A stretch of DNA of 35,491 nt from Terriglobia bacterium (GTDB taxonomy: Bacteria > Acidobacteriota > Terriglobia > Bryobacterales > Bryobacteraceae). Under the pieces are notes generated by a model. That model saw only the letters and a program-made list of their open reading frames with translations, was not told the origin of the DNA and made no database searches. The number at the start of each line of letters is the position of its first letter. Within the stretch, counting starts at the first letter, position 1. Positions 1 through 7,519 of the stretch are shown piece by piece. The stretch is from the NCBI GenBank assembly GCA_020073265.1, contig JAIQFN010000061.1:1-35491 (forward strand). The letters run 5' to 3'. The translations under genes were made by a program, and so were the position numbers.

Positions 1-151
1 CGACCTGGCGGTTCTCCCTCCCGTCGGCACAACCTAACACAATACGCGCCCGAATCGACAATCGCTGTGCTGTTTTCGGTCGCCGCGCCCACTCTTGGAG
101 CTTCGCCCGTTCCTCTTCACTCACCACGATTGGCTTAGTTGGTCGGCCCAT
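1..151 (-). CDS. IS630-family transposase, N-terminal part
   Basis: The minus strand from ATG at 149-151 reads MGRPTKPIVVSEEERAKLQE and continues with WARRPKTAQRLSIRARIVL, then runs off the window after about 50 codons. This is the usual N-terminus of IS630-family transposases of soil bacteria, a helix-turn-helix region with the RRPKTAQ.L..RARI.L pattern that binds the element ends. The DDE catalytic domain is not in the window, so it cannot be told whether the transposase is intact. The frame is open to the window edge. Confidence 0.85.
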   Translation of the reverse strand, partial: MGRPTKPIVVSEEERAKLQEWARRPKTAQRLSIRARIVLGCADGRENRQV

Positions 152-216
152 GCTGGTTGGATTCCCAGCATAGCAAGCGGGTTCCTATTATTATGCGAAC
201 TTCTGACTCAGGACAC
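1..216 (-). mobile_element. IS630-family insertion sequence, 5' end only
   Basis: The element runs off the left edge of the window. Its transposase start lies at 151 on the minus strand, and its outer end appears to be at 216, directly next to the dinucleotide TA at 217-218. Read on the minus strand the end begins GTGTCCTGAGTCAGAAG. Members of the IS630/Tc1 group insert at TA, which fits. The sequence just outside (217 onwards) is coding sequence of a dihydrofolate-reductase-like gene that stops making sense at this point, so the boundary is set by both the TA and the gene break. The other end and the target duplication are outside the window. Confidence 0.75.
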
Positions 217-387
217 TAGCACGTAGCAGTCTATCGACTGGGTGACCTCAGTGCCGTCGTCAGTCACCCCTTTTTCGTAGACGCCAGAACTGTCCATCCA
301 CGAAACACTGTTGTCCTTCTTGGCGATGAAGCCATCCAGGCTTGAAACTACGTGCAGTGTTACCGTCGATCTCATTGCCCTCGACAT
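208..387 (-). pseudogene. Dihydrofolate reductase-like (RibD C-terminal family) gene, truncated by IS630
   Basis: From ATG at 385-387, preceded by a strong GGGAGGAAAC ribosome binding site, the minus strand encodes a protein containing TVTLHVVSSLDGFIAKKDN. The V..SLDGFIA pattern at the N-terminus is characteristic of the DHFR/RibD C-terminal reductase-like family, NADPH-dependent proteins usually of 180-200 residues. Only about 57 family-like residues remain: the frame reads into the IS630 end at 216-218 and stops at 208. The gene is therefore a 5' fragment. The remainder should lie on the far side of the element, outside this window. The family is assigned from a short stretch, so the exact substrate cannot be given. 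Confidence 0.6.
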
Positions 388-465
388 GTTTCCTCCCGAT
401 GGGGCCGGCGCCGGCAATTCAGCCCAAAGTGGCATCTGCTTCCAGGCGATTCGTTCCGCGCGATA

Positions 466-990
466 TCAGAGCAAGAACGCCGCCGGATATCTGACCTTGC
501 CGCGAACGCCTTCGAGAGCGCCGGAGCTGAGTTCCATCGCCATGAACGCTTCCGGAGGGAAAGGGCTTTAGAGCGAGCGCGCCTTCTGGCTGGAGAAGCC
601 AAAGCGCGGATAGTAACCCGGGTGCCCGAGAACGATGACAATCCGCTCACCTCGCGCCCGCAACAAATCCAGCCCATGCCGGATCAGTTGTTCGCCGATC
701 CCGCGGCGCTGATGATCGGGCAGCACCGCCACGGGGGCCAATGCCGCGGCCGGAACCGGACCGCCGCTGGTCTCAATCGACATTCGACTGAACAGCACGT
801 GCCCGACGATTTGCCGCTCCACCTCGGCGACCAGGGACAGGAGTACGGCGCCTTCGCTGCGCAAGCCATCCACCAGATCAGCTTCGTCCGGACGTCCGAA
901 AGCTGCTTCGTTAATCGAGCGGATCACCGACTGCTCCTGAGCGTCATCGGTGTGTTCACAACGGACCATCGCATCAACATCTGGATGCAC
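466..990 (-). pseudogene. GNAT-family N-acetyltransferase (YhbS-like) with in-frame stop codon
   Basis: The protein has the GNAT fold landmarks: an N-terminal INEAAFGRPDEADLV segment, the acetyl-CoA loop HQRRGIGEQLI, and VLGHPGYYPRFGF near the C-terminus, typical of YhbS-like acetyltransferases. The frame is stopped by TAA at 568-570, giving 140 residues. The same frame continues beyond the stop with 33 further codons (SPFPPEAFMAMEL, then EGVRGKVRYPAAF) up to TGA at 466-468. That continuation matches the usual C-terminus of this family, where F.PEAFM.LEL is conserved. A single base change to an ochre stop is the simplest explanation. ATG at 967-969 is a more family-like start than the one at 988-990. 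No strong ribosome binding site is seen before either. Confidence 0.75.
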
Positions 991-1069
991 GGTCTCGATC
1001 TTATCGTCTTCGGCCCCGGCCGCGCCCGTAGATCGCGGCGCCCCAGACTGGCCGGGCGCCGTACAGGAC

Positions 1070-2332
1070 TCAGGGTTCCGGTTCGGCCTTCTTGGTCCAG
1101 TTGGCCGGCTTGGCCTCCTGCCACGCGACGATCTTGCGCACGTCGGTGCCGACGGGCACCGCGACGTCGGTGATCTCGCCGAACATCTCGTGGAAGGTCT
1201 GCTCGCCCCAGCGAACTGTCTCCGCGGGATTCGGGTTGTAGATGTTGTTCACGGAATTGTCGAAATGCCCCGAACAGTGGATCTTCGATCCCTTGGGCGC
1301 TGTGATGTCATCGGTGGGATAGTACATGGTCTGCCATGCGAAGCTGAAGTGCGGCACGCTCAACAGCTTTTCGCTGCGTCCTTCCGGAGAGATGAGGCTG
1401 ATGTCGTAATCCTTGCCGCGGAAGTGCATGTGCGGCATCAACGACAGAATCTTTACGTCGGCGCCAAACACCAGGTCGGTCTCCACCTTGTAGTCCGGAT
1501 CTCCGGGAGGAATCGCAAAGTGGTACGCATTCAGAACCACTGTGTACACGCGCTCCTTGGGCGGTTCCTTGGCGAAGATCAAGCCGATCTTGGTCTGGTC
1601 CGTTCCGGCTGTACCGTTCGGCGTGTAGTGCAGTTCAAAGACAATGTTGGAGCCGGCCGACACCAGCTTGGCGCGCCCGGGTTCCAGTTCCAGCGGCACG
1701 GCGCCCGGCGCATAGCCCGCCAGATACTCCACCGGCTCGTGGCTGGGGTTCGAGCCGGGAGGCTGCACGAACGCGATCACGTGATGCACGATGGCGCGAT
1801 TGCCGGGCCGTATCTCGGCCACTTGAACCCAGCGGTCTTCGGTGAAATGCGTCGGCACAACGAAGTGCTCGTAGTCCATCACTCCGGTGGCCTGCACGTG
1901 GAACGGCTGAGCCATCGCAATCTCGACGTCCGGCTTTCCGATGCGCCATCCCTCCTCGAATTGCGCCGGCGCAGGCAGGTCTTTCGGATCGCCCTCGGGA
2001 GCGCCCGAGTCCACCCAAGCCACCACCTTGTCGATTTCATCCTGACTCAGCGACCGGTCGTTGCGAAACTTGCCGTAGTGCGGATCGGCATGCCAGGGCG
2101 GCATGCTGCGTTTCAGCACCGCTTGCCGGATGGCTTTGGCCCAAGGCCGGGCCTGCGCGTAGGTGAGCAACGCCATCGGTGCGGCCTCGCCGGGGCGGTG
2201 ACAGGTCTGGCAGTTCTTCTGCAGGATGGGTGCAACGTCCTTGGAAAACGTCACCGGTGGGCGGCTCGTTGTCGCCGCGCTCAGTAACGCCGCTCCCGCC
2301 ATCCCAGCCAAGACCAAGCTTTTAGATTTCAT
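1070..2332 (-). CDS. Secreted cytochrome c / copper type II monooxygenase-like fusion protein
   Basis: This 420-residue protein starts with a signal peptide (about residues 1-20), then a cytochrome c domain with the haem motif CQTCH at 41-45 followed by PMALLTY. The rest resembles copper type II ascorbate-dependent monooxygenases of the peptidylglycine hydroxylating (PHM) type. The candidate copper ligands occur in the expected order: H183-H184, H235, then H301-x-H303 (HMHFRGK) and M383 (HEMF). Such fusions are frequent in Acidobacteria and Planctomycetes, but their substrates are unknown. It should act outside the cytoplasmic membrane, with haem delivering electrons to copper (inference). 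It is a single gene on the minus strand with about 220 bp of free upstream sequence. Confidence 0.75.
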   Translation of the reverse strand: MKSKSLVLAGMAGAALLSAATTSRPPVTFSKDVAPILQKNCQTCHRPGEAAPMALLTYAQARPWAKAIRQAVLKRSMPPWHADPHYGKFRNDRSLSQDEIDKVVAWVDSGAPEGDPKDLPAPAQFEEGWRIGKPDVEIAMAQPFHVQATGVMDYEHFVVPTHFTEDRWVQVAEIRPGNRAIVHHVIAFVQPPGSNPSHEPVEYLAGYAPGAVPLELEPGRAKLVSAGSNIVFELHYTPNGTAGTDQTKIGLIFAKEPPKERVYTVVLNAYHFAIPPGDPDYKVETDLVFGADVKILSLMPHMHFRGKDYDISLISPEGRSEKLLSVPHFSFAWQTMYYPTDDITAPKGSKIHCSGHFDNSVNNIYNPNPAETVRWGEQTFHEMFGEITDVAVPVGTDVRKIVAWQEAKPANWTKKAEPEP

Positions 2333-2556
2333 CCGGACGTCCTTTCGCAGACACTTGTCGCTCTTTTGGATCTTAAGACCTATCCACCGCGTTCGACAAT
2401 AGCAAAAGACGGCTCGATCCGAGAGGTTCAGTCAATAAAACCCGGAAAACTCCGTACGGAACCGCCCTGGCGAAAGCCCGAGAGGCACTTGAGAAGTCGC
2501 CGACGGAATCGTGTTGCCGCTGCTGAACCCGGATGGTTTTCACCGGATGAAACAGG
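2333..2556. other. Intergenic region between the cytochrome c fusion and cob(I)alamin adenosyltransferase
   Basis: About 220 bp without a convincing gene. It must carry the promoter of the minus-strand cytochrome c gene (start at 2332) and the 3' end of the adenosyltransferase transcript. I see no riboswitch, no strong hairpin followed by T residues and no repeat here. Confidence 0.5.
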
Positions 2557-3210
2557 TTAACTACCGATTTTTCCCGACGCCGCCTGGTTCGGCTCCCACA
2601 GCACTTCCTGGACGCCCAGCACATGATTCACCCAACGGCTCCAGACGAAGAACGCGTCGCCCAGCCGGTTCAGGTATTGGACGGCCTCAGGCGGAATCTG
2701 CTCCTCGCGCGAGAACCGGACCGCCGCTCGCTCCGCGCGCCGGCAGATGGTGCGGCAGGCGTGCAGCTCGGTGTTCAGCCGCGAGCCGCCGGGAAGTACG
2801 AACGAGCGCAGTGGCTGGAGCTCCGCGTTGGCCTGGTCGATCTCCTTCTCGAGCTGCTCGATTTCAGCCGGCGTGATGCGCGCCTGCTTGGGATGCACGT
2901 CCTCGGGCCGGGTGGCCAGGATCGATCCCAGATTGAATAGCTCGTGCTGGACGCGCCGCAGGATTCCGGCAAGCTGCGGGACCGCTTCCGCTTCCGCCGC
3001 CGATACACAGGCCATCCCCACGAAGGCGTTCAACTCGTCGACAGTGCCGTAGCACTCGATGCGCAGGGAATCCTTCGCCACGCGCTGCCCGCCGGCCAGG
3101 TGCGTCTCGCCTTTGTCGCCGGCCTTGGTGTAGATGCGATTCAGCGCAATGCGCGGCTCATCGAACTTGGGATCGGACATGGCAGCGGCTCCGTTCCCAT
3201 TCTCCCGCAT
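2557..3210 (-). CDS. Cob(I)yrinic acid a,c-diamide adenosyltransferase, PduO type
   Basis: The enzyme transfers adenosyl from ATP to cob(I)alamin, giving adenosylcobalamin. Sequence marks of the PduO (ATR) family are all present: RIYTKAGDKGET near residue 25 (ATP-binding), YGTVDELNAFVG near 54, FVLPGG near 135, CRTICRRAERAAV near 152 and YLNRLGDAFFVWSRW towards the end. At 217 residues it is slightly longer than typical (about 190) because of an N-terminal extension. ATG at 3178-3180 (MSDPKFDEPR) is an alternative start, and an AAGGAG lies upstream of the longer one. It follows the aldolase gene by 16 bp on the same strand. Its product is the cofactor needed by the acyl-CoA mutase at 24186-26252. 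Confidence 0.9.
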   Translation of the reverse strand: MRENGNGAAAMSDPKFDEPRIALNRIYTKAGDKGETHLAGGQRVAKDSLRIECYGTVDELNAFVGMACVSAAEAEAVPQLAGILRRVQHELFNLGSILATRPEDVHPKQARITPAEIEQLEKEIDQANAELQPLRSFVLPGGSRLNTELHACRTICRRAERAAVRFSREEQIPPEAVQYLNRLGDAFFVWSRWVNHVLGVQEVLWEPNQAASGKIGS

Positions 3211-3226
3211 CTCACGCGCGACTCCT

Positions 3227-4120
3227 TCAACCCTGCGACGCGGCTCTCGTCGAGCGGTTGAACAACTGCAATCGCTGGCGAACCACCGCCTTCATCGCGT
3301 CCACCGCGGCGGGCAGCAGCTTGTAGGGCACGATCTGATCCGGCGCCTCGGCAAATGCGGCCTCCAGCGCGCGCCGCCAGGCCACGCGCAGTTCCGAGTT
3401 GATGTGGATCTCGGTGATGCCCGCGCCTATCGCCTCCGCCAAGTCGCCGTCGTTGGTTCCGGAAGCGCCATGCAGCGTCATCGGCAGACCCGTGGCTCTC
3501 GCGATCGCCGCGATACGGGCAATGTCCAACCGCTTCTGCGCCTCGCCGCGCAGCATGCTTCTCGAAAGACCGTGGCTGCTCCCCACTGCCGGAGCCAGAA
3601 TGTCGATCCGGGTGGAGACGGCAAACTCGCGCGCTTCTTCCGGCGTGGTCAGCGTGAGATCCTTCGGCGCTTCGTCGTGAATTACAGACCCGCTTCCGAT
3701 CTCGCCGATTTCGCCTTCCACCAGGATGGAAGGAGCGATCGCCTTGAGCGCCTCGACCGCGCGCTTGGTTTCCGCGATGTTTTCCCCGAAGGGCAGCTCG
3801 GAGCGATCGAACACCACCGAATCGAATCCCGCTCGCGCCGCCTCTTCCGCCGAAACGAGCGAGTGCGTATGGTCCGCGTTGAGGAACACCGGATGCTCGT
3901 ATTCTTCCCGCAGGCTTTTCACCGCGGCGGCCAACGTGCGCACGCCCAGGAATTCGCGCTCGCCCTCCGACGCCCCCACGATCACCGGCGCCTTCAGCTC
4001 CCGCGCCGGTTCGAAGACCGCCTTCAGTCCCGCCAGATCGGAGATGTTGAAATGGCCGACCGCCACCTTGTTCCGCCGCGCTTCGGCCAGCACTTCGCGC
4101 AGTGACTGCACGGGATCCAC
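3227..4120 (-). CDS. Class II (zinc-dependent) ketose-bisphosphate aldolase
   Basis: A 297-residue TIM-barrel aldolase of the fructose-/tagatose-bisphosphate class II family. Visible marks are VGHFNISDL near residue 21, NADHTHS at 81-87 (D83 proton donor, H84 zinc ligand), VEGEIGEIG near 134, GSSHGL near 180 (zinc ligand H183) and LHGASGT at 216-222 (zinc ligand H217). The reaction is reversible cleavage of a ketose bisphosphate to dihydroxyacetone phosphate and an aldehyde phosphate. Which sugar is used cannot be decided from sequence alone. The gene is first in a two-gene minus-strand unit with the PduO adenosyltransferase. There is no obvious functional link between the two. Confidence 0.85.
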   Translation of the reverse strand: MDPVQSLREVLAEARRNKVAVGHFNISDLAGLKAVFEPARELKAPVIVGASEGEREFLGVRTLAAAVKSLREEYEHPVFLNADHTHSLVSAEEAARAGFDSVVFDRSELPFGENIAETKRAVEALKAIAPSILVEGEIGEIGSGSVIHDEAPKDLTLTTPEEAREFAVSTRIDILAPAVGSSHGLSRSMLRGEAQKRLDIARIAAIARATGLPMTLHGASGTNDGDLAEAIGAGITEIHINSELRVAWRRALEAAFAEAPDQIVPYKLLPAAVDAMKAVVRQRLQLFNRSTRAASQG

Positions 4121-4240
4121 CTCGCTCTTTCAGCTTATCTCTCGATGAGGCTCGCGAAGCGCGGCCGGTCTGTACGCCAGGAAACAGGCACCGTAGCGCG
4201 GTGAAGATTCCCCCAACTTCTGCCGATAACCTTTACGGAT

Positions 4241-4528
4241 ATGCTCGCGGAGACTCAAGACGCCGAAGTGGTCCTGCACCGCTTCAACAAGCTCCTGCAG
4301 GAGCTGGTACGCGGCACCATGAGCCGTAACACATTCCAGCCCTGGGAGATAGAGATTCTCCTGGATATCGAGACCTGCAATCTCCGCGAAGCTGTGAAGC
4401 GCGAAACACTGCGCCGCTACCAGAAAGCCGTCCAGCGCTCCATGGAAAAAGGCGCCCGCGCTCCCCTCAAGCTCTCCGAATATCTCCAAGGAAAAAAATC
4501 TGCCGCGAAGAAGCCTCAGTCCGCGTAA
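4241..4528 (+). CDS. Small conserved helical protein, function unknown
   Basis: A 95-residue, highly charged and probably all-helical protein with no signal peptide and no membrane segment. It has a central TFQPWEIEILLDIETCNL stretch, an Arg/Lys-rich helix (LRRYQKAVQRSMEKG) and a Lys/Ala-rich tail. I do not recognise a named family, but the codon use and reading frame are coherent. The start ATG lacks a clear Shine-Dalgarno sequence (TTTACGGAT just upstream). It is followed 77 bp later by the YggX-like gene on the same strand. The basic, Ala/Lys tail could bind nucleic acid, but that is only a guess. Confidence 0.6.
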   Translation: MLAETQDAEVVLHRFNKLLQELVRGTMSRNTFQPWEIEILLDIETCNLREAVKRETLRRYQKAVQRSMEKGARAPLKLSEYLQGKKSAAKKPQSA

Positions 4529-4605
4529 TTTGCCGGCTCCCAGTGGGATGCCCGTCCTTCCGCCTTGCTATCCTAAGTTGAGCGAAGCCGAAAAGGAGAA
4601 TCCGC

Positions 4606-4935
4606 ATGGGTTGTGGCAGCGGAATGGTTGGCCCAAGAATCGAGGAGGAGACCGGCAAACGCAAGGTCTTCTGCGTCAAATTCCAGCGGGAAATGGTCGG
4701 ACTGGATGAAGTCCCGTTCGATAACCACCCGCTCGGCCAGCGCATCTATGAGAACGTCTCCAAGGAAGCCTGGAAGATGTGGCTCGAGCAGATGAAGATG
4801 ATCATGAATGAATACCGGCTCAACCTGGGAACTCAGGAGGCGCAGGAATTTCTGCTCAAGCAGATGGAAGACTACTTCTTCGGCGAAGGCGCCGCATTGC
4901 CGCCCGGCTACGTTCCCCCCAAGGCCAAGGGCTGA
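4606..4935 (+). CDS. yggX: YggX-like Fe(II)-trafficking / oxidative damage protection protein
   Basis: The core (from about residue 19) follows the YggX family: KVFCVKFQREMVGLDEVPF, LGQRIYENVSKEAWKMWLEQ, then NEYRLNL and the QMEDYFFGEG end. YggX proteins are small cytoplasmic proteins of about 90 residues linked to iron supply for iron-sulfur cluster protection in Enterobacteria. This one has 109 residues because of an N-terminal extension (MGCGSGMVGPRIEEETGK) with an additional cysteine and a Pro/Lys tail. The start is supported by AAAAGGAG eight bases upstream of the ATG. The conserved family cysteine (VFC) is present. Assigning iron trafficking in this organism is by family only. Confidence 0.85.
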   Translation: MGCGSGMVGPRIEEETGKRKVFCVKFQREMVGLDEVPFDNHPLGQRIYENVSKEAWKMWLEQMKMIMNEYRLNLGTQEAQEFLLKQMEDYFFGEGAALPPGYVPPKAKG

Positions 4936-4958
4936 GACCGGCCGATTTCCGATTTGAC

Positions 4959-6215
4959 TTAAACCACCGGCAGCGCCGCCGCAATTTCAAAACGCAATCG
5001 CCCGTGCGCCAGCCTTAACGCGCGATCCACTTCCTCCGCCGACCGGCCGCGCGCGAAGATGAACCCCAGATAGCTGTTCCCCTCCGGCAGCGGGACCAGT
5101 TTCTGTCCTTGCTTGGCCGTCACGATTACGTCCTCGATGCCTTCCGCCGACCGCGCATCTTCCAGGCCCTCGGCGTCCACGTAGATTCCTTCGCGCGGGA
5201 TCGGGATCATCATGACGCCCGCCGCACCCGGCGGCATGGCCACCGACGAGAAATCTTCACCGGCCGCGTGCCGCAAAATCAAGTCTTCGAGGCCCGGCAG
5301 AACGCGCGCGCACAGGCCGCCGATCGGACGCGCCGCCACTTCCAGCATCCAGACGCCGCGCCCGTTCACGCGCATCTCGGCGTGCACCGGACCGCGCGTC
5401 AGCCCAAGCGCCCGGATAGCCTTTTCCGTCGTGCGGACCATCTCGCGCTGCGTCGCGGCATCCTCGCGCGACGGCGTGACGTAAATTGTCTCCTCGAAGT
5501 ACGGGCCGTTCAGAGGATCCGGCTTATCAAACAGCGCCAGCACGCGCAGGCGTCCCTCCAGCAGAATGCCTTCCAGCGCAAACTCGCGCCCTTCGATGAA
5601 ACTTTCCACTTGGATGAATCGGCTCTGGTCATCCTGCAGCCGCGCGATGTCCGGCTCGGCCAGCAGCGCCGCGATCCTGTTGAACGCAGCCACGAACTGC
5701 CCGGGATCGTCGGCCCGGATCACGCCGCGGCTGGCCGAGAGACCGAGCGGCTTCAGCACGCACGGATACGTCGCTTCCTGCGCGGCCGGATGCGGACCTC
5801 GCGCGATCTCCAGGCGGCGGAACTCAGGCACCAGCATCCCGGCGGCGCGAAAGCGCTCGCGCGCCAGAAATTTATCGCGGCTGGCCAGCACCGCATCTGG
5901 CGAGTTGTATGGAATCCGCATGCGCTCGGCCGCCAGCGCGGCGATGTAAGCCGGCCGGTCGCCCACCGCGACGATCCCGTCCACGCGCGCCTCCGCCGCC
6001 AGCACCGCGCCCGCCTGCGCTGGATCTTCGAAGCGCACTGGTATCGCCTGGTCGCCCCAGGGATCGTCCAGCACGTGGCAGCGATCGGTGGCCAGCACCA
6101 GGTCGAAACCCAGTCGCGCGGCGGCGTCGGCAAAAGCGCGCGTTTGATAGCCGGTTGTCGCGCCGATCAGCAGCAGTCTTTTTCGATCGCCCACCTGCTT
6201 CCCATTGTGTCTCAA
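4959..6215 (-). CDS. ATP-grasp domain ligase
   Basis: A 418-residue ATP-grasp enzyme. An N-terminal Rossmann-like domain (LLLIGATTGYQTRAFADAA) is followed by the ATP-grasp core: DKFLARERFRAAGMLVPEF near 115, YPCVLKPLGLSASRGV near 150 with lysine and glycine-rich loop, the FIEGREFALEG segment, and the metal-binding end HAEMRVN...WMLEVAARPIGGL near 280-300. The C-terminal part (LPEGNSYLGFIFARG) resembles the tail of amino-acid ligases of the BacD/carnosine-synthase group. Such enzymes join a carboxylate to an amine via an acyl phosphate. The substrate cannot be read here. It is divergent from the phosphoesterase gene, with only 31 bp between the starts. Confidence 0.8.
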   Translation of the reverse strand: MRHNGKQVGDRKRLLLIGATTGYQTRAFADAAARLGFDLVLATDRCHVLDDPWGDQAIPVRFEDPAQAGAVLAAEARVDGIVAVGDRPAYIAALAAERMRIPYNSPDAVLASRDKFLARERFRAAGMLVPEFRRLEIARGPHPAAQEATYPCVLKPLGLSASRGVIRADDPGQFVAAFNRIAALLAEPDIARLQDDQSRFIQVESFIEGREFALEGILLEGRLRVLALFDKPDPLNGPYFEETIYVTPSREDAATQREMVRTTEKAIRALGLTRGPVHAEMRVNGRGVWMLEVAARPIGGLCARVLPGLEDLILRHAAGEDFSSVAMPPGAAGVMMIPIPREGIYVDAEGLEDARSAEGIEDVIVTAKQGQKLVPLPEGNSYLGFIFARGRSAEEVDRALRLAHGRLRFEIAAALPVV

Positions 6216-6246
6216 GCGCTGTGTCTCAAGCTGCTAGCCTGAACTC

Positions 6247-7470
6247 ATGCGCACTCTCGCCTGGGCCGTGCTGGCGGGCTGCGGCCTGTTCGCCGTGCAA
6301 GGCTCGGCTCAACTGCTCACCCCGGTTTGGATCGAAGTCGGCGAGGACGGAGTCGCCCTCGCGCGCGTGGTGGCCGCGACGTCCAGCGACTGCCCGGCCA
6401 TCAATATCGACGGCTCCACCAGCCGCATGACGCTGCGAACCCCCGTGCCGCCCGGCTTCGCGCCCGCCTGCGAGTCCACGATTCCAGCGAACGCCCGCAG
6501 CGCCAACGTCAACGGGCAGGTGCTGGCGCTTCCCAAAGCCGACCCCTCGCGGATCGCCGTCATCGGCGATACCGGCTGCCGCGTGGCGCACGGCCAAGTG
6601 CAGGACTGCAACGATCCGGCTCAGTGGCCGCTCCCGCGCGTCGCCGACCGCGTCGCGTCGGCGCATCCCGAACTGGTGATTCATGTCGGCGATTATCTTT
6701 ACCGCGAAATCCCGTGCCCTGCCGATCAGCAGGCCCTGTGCGGAGGAACGCCGGCCGGCGACCGCTGGGAAACCTGGAACGCCGACTTCTTCGCGCCCGC
6801 TTCCGCTTTGCTCCGAGCCGCGCCCTGGGCGCTCGCCCGCGGCAACCACGAAGATTGCGGCCGCTCCTGGCGCGGTTGGTTCTACTATCTGGATCCGCAT
6901 CCCTGGAGCGGCGAAACCTGCCAACCGTTCCAGCCGCCCTATCGGATCCGGCTCGGATCGTTCCACCTGGTCGTGTTCGATACCTCCGCCGTCACCGACA
7001 ACCTGCCCGCTTCCGAGATCGCGCGCTATGCCGCCGCGCTCGGCGCGCTCCACGAAGACCACGCCTGGTTGGTGAGCCATCACCCGTTCTGGGGCTTCAA
7101 GACATTGGAAGGCTCCACGCAGCCAGCCATTCCCGGCCTGACGGAGGCCTGGCGCAAGGCCTCGCCGCACGGCATCGATCTGATCGTCTCCGGCCACGTT
7201 CACCTGTTCGAGCTGCTCGGCTTCGATCACAAAGTGCCGCCGCAGCTCGTCTCGGGCGATGGCGGTACCGGCCTTTCCACCGCCATTCAAGCGCCGCTCC
7301 GCGGGATGCATTTGGAAAACGCCAAGGTGCTGGCCGGCGTGAGCGAGCGCCAGTTCGGTTACACGCTGCTCACGAAATTCGCGGGCCATTGGAACGCGAG
7401 TCTGAACAGCATCGAGGACCGCGTACTGGCGGCCTGTGTCATTGAGGCCCGCGCAGTTTCCTGCCACTGA
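6247..7470 (+). CDS. Secreted calcineurin-like metallophosphoesterase
   Basis: A 407-residue protein with a signal peptide (MRTLAWAVLAGCGLFAVQG..AQ, cut around residue 21). The calcineurin-type dinuclear metal motifs appear in order: GDTG with D108, GDYLY with D149, GNHE with N200-H201, SHHPF with H278-H279 and GHVHLFE with H317 and H319. The enzyme should hydrolyse a phosphoester in the periplasm or outside the cell. Several cysteines (CPADQQALC, CGRSW, ETCQ) suggest disulfides, in keeping with export. The family includes acid phosphatases and phosphodiesterases, and the substrate is not evident. It is followed by a DinB-like gene 49 bp downstream. Confidence 0.85.
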   Translation: MRTLAWAVLAGCGLFAVQGSAQLLTPVWIEVGEDGVALARVVAATSSDCPAINIDGSTSRMTLRTPVPPGFAPACESTIPANARSANVNGQVLALPKADPSRIAVIGDTGCRVAHGQVQDCNDPAQWPLPRVADRVASAHPELVIHVGDYLYREIPCPADQQALCGGTPAGDRWETWNADFFAPASALLRAAPWALARGNHEDCGRSWRGWFYYLDPHPWSGETCQPFQPPYRIRLGSFHLVVFDTSAVTDNLPASEIARYAAALGALHEDHAWLVSHHPFWGFKTLEGSTQPAIPGLTEAWRKASPHGIDLIVSGHVHLFELLGFDHKVPPQLVSGDGGTGLSTAIQAPLRGMHLENAKVLAGVSERQFGYTLLTKFAGHWNASLNSIEDRVLAACVIEARAVSCH

Positions 7471-7519
7471 GAAACTATAATGTTTACGTGACGCACGCAC
7501 TGCTAGCTGGAACATTCAC

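Noticed and set aside
466-571. Frameshift in the acetyltransferase gene
   Set aside because: The conserved C-terminal residues are in the same frame as the upstream part, so a nonsense change (TAA at 568-570) and not a frameshift is the correct description.
950-2287. Long plus-strand open frame opposite the cytochrome c fusion gene
   Set aside because: It is the shadow of the true minus-strand gene: the translation is Arg/His-rich, has no family resemblance and no ribosome binding site, while the opposite strand gives clear haem and copper motifs.
2366-2560. Possible small gene in the 2333-2556 gap
   Set aside because: No ribosome binding site, no family resemblance and charged low-complexity composition. 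It looks like chance.
3181-3260. Cobalamin riboswitch upstream of the adenosyltransferase gene
   Set aside because: Only 16 bp separate it from the aldolase gene, too little for a riboswitch, and no B12-box sequence is visible.
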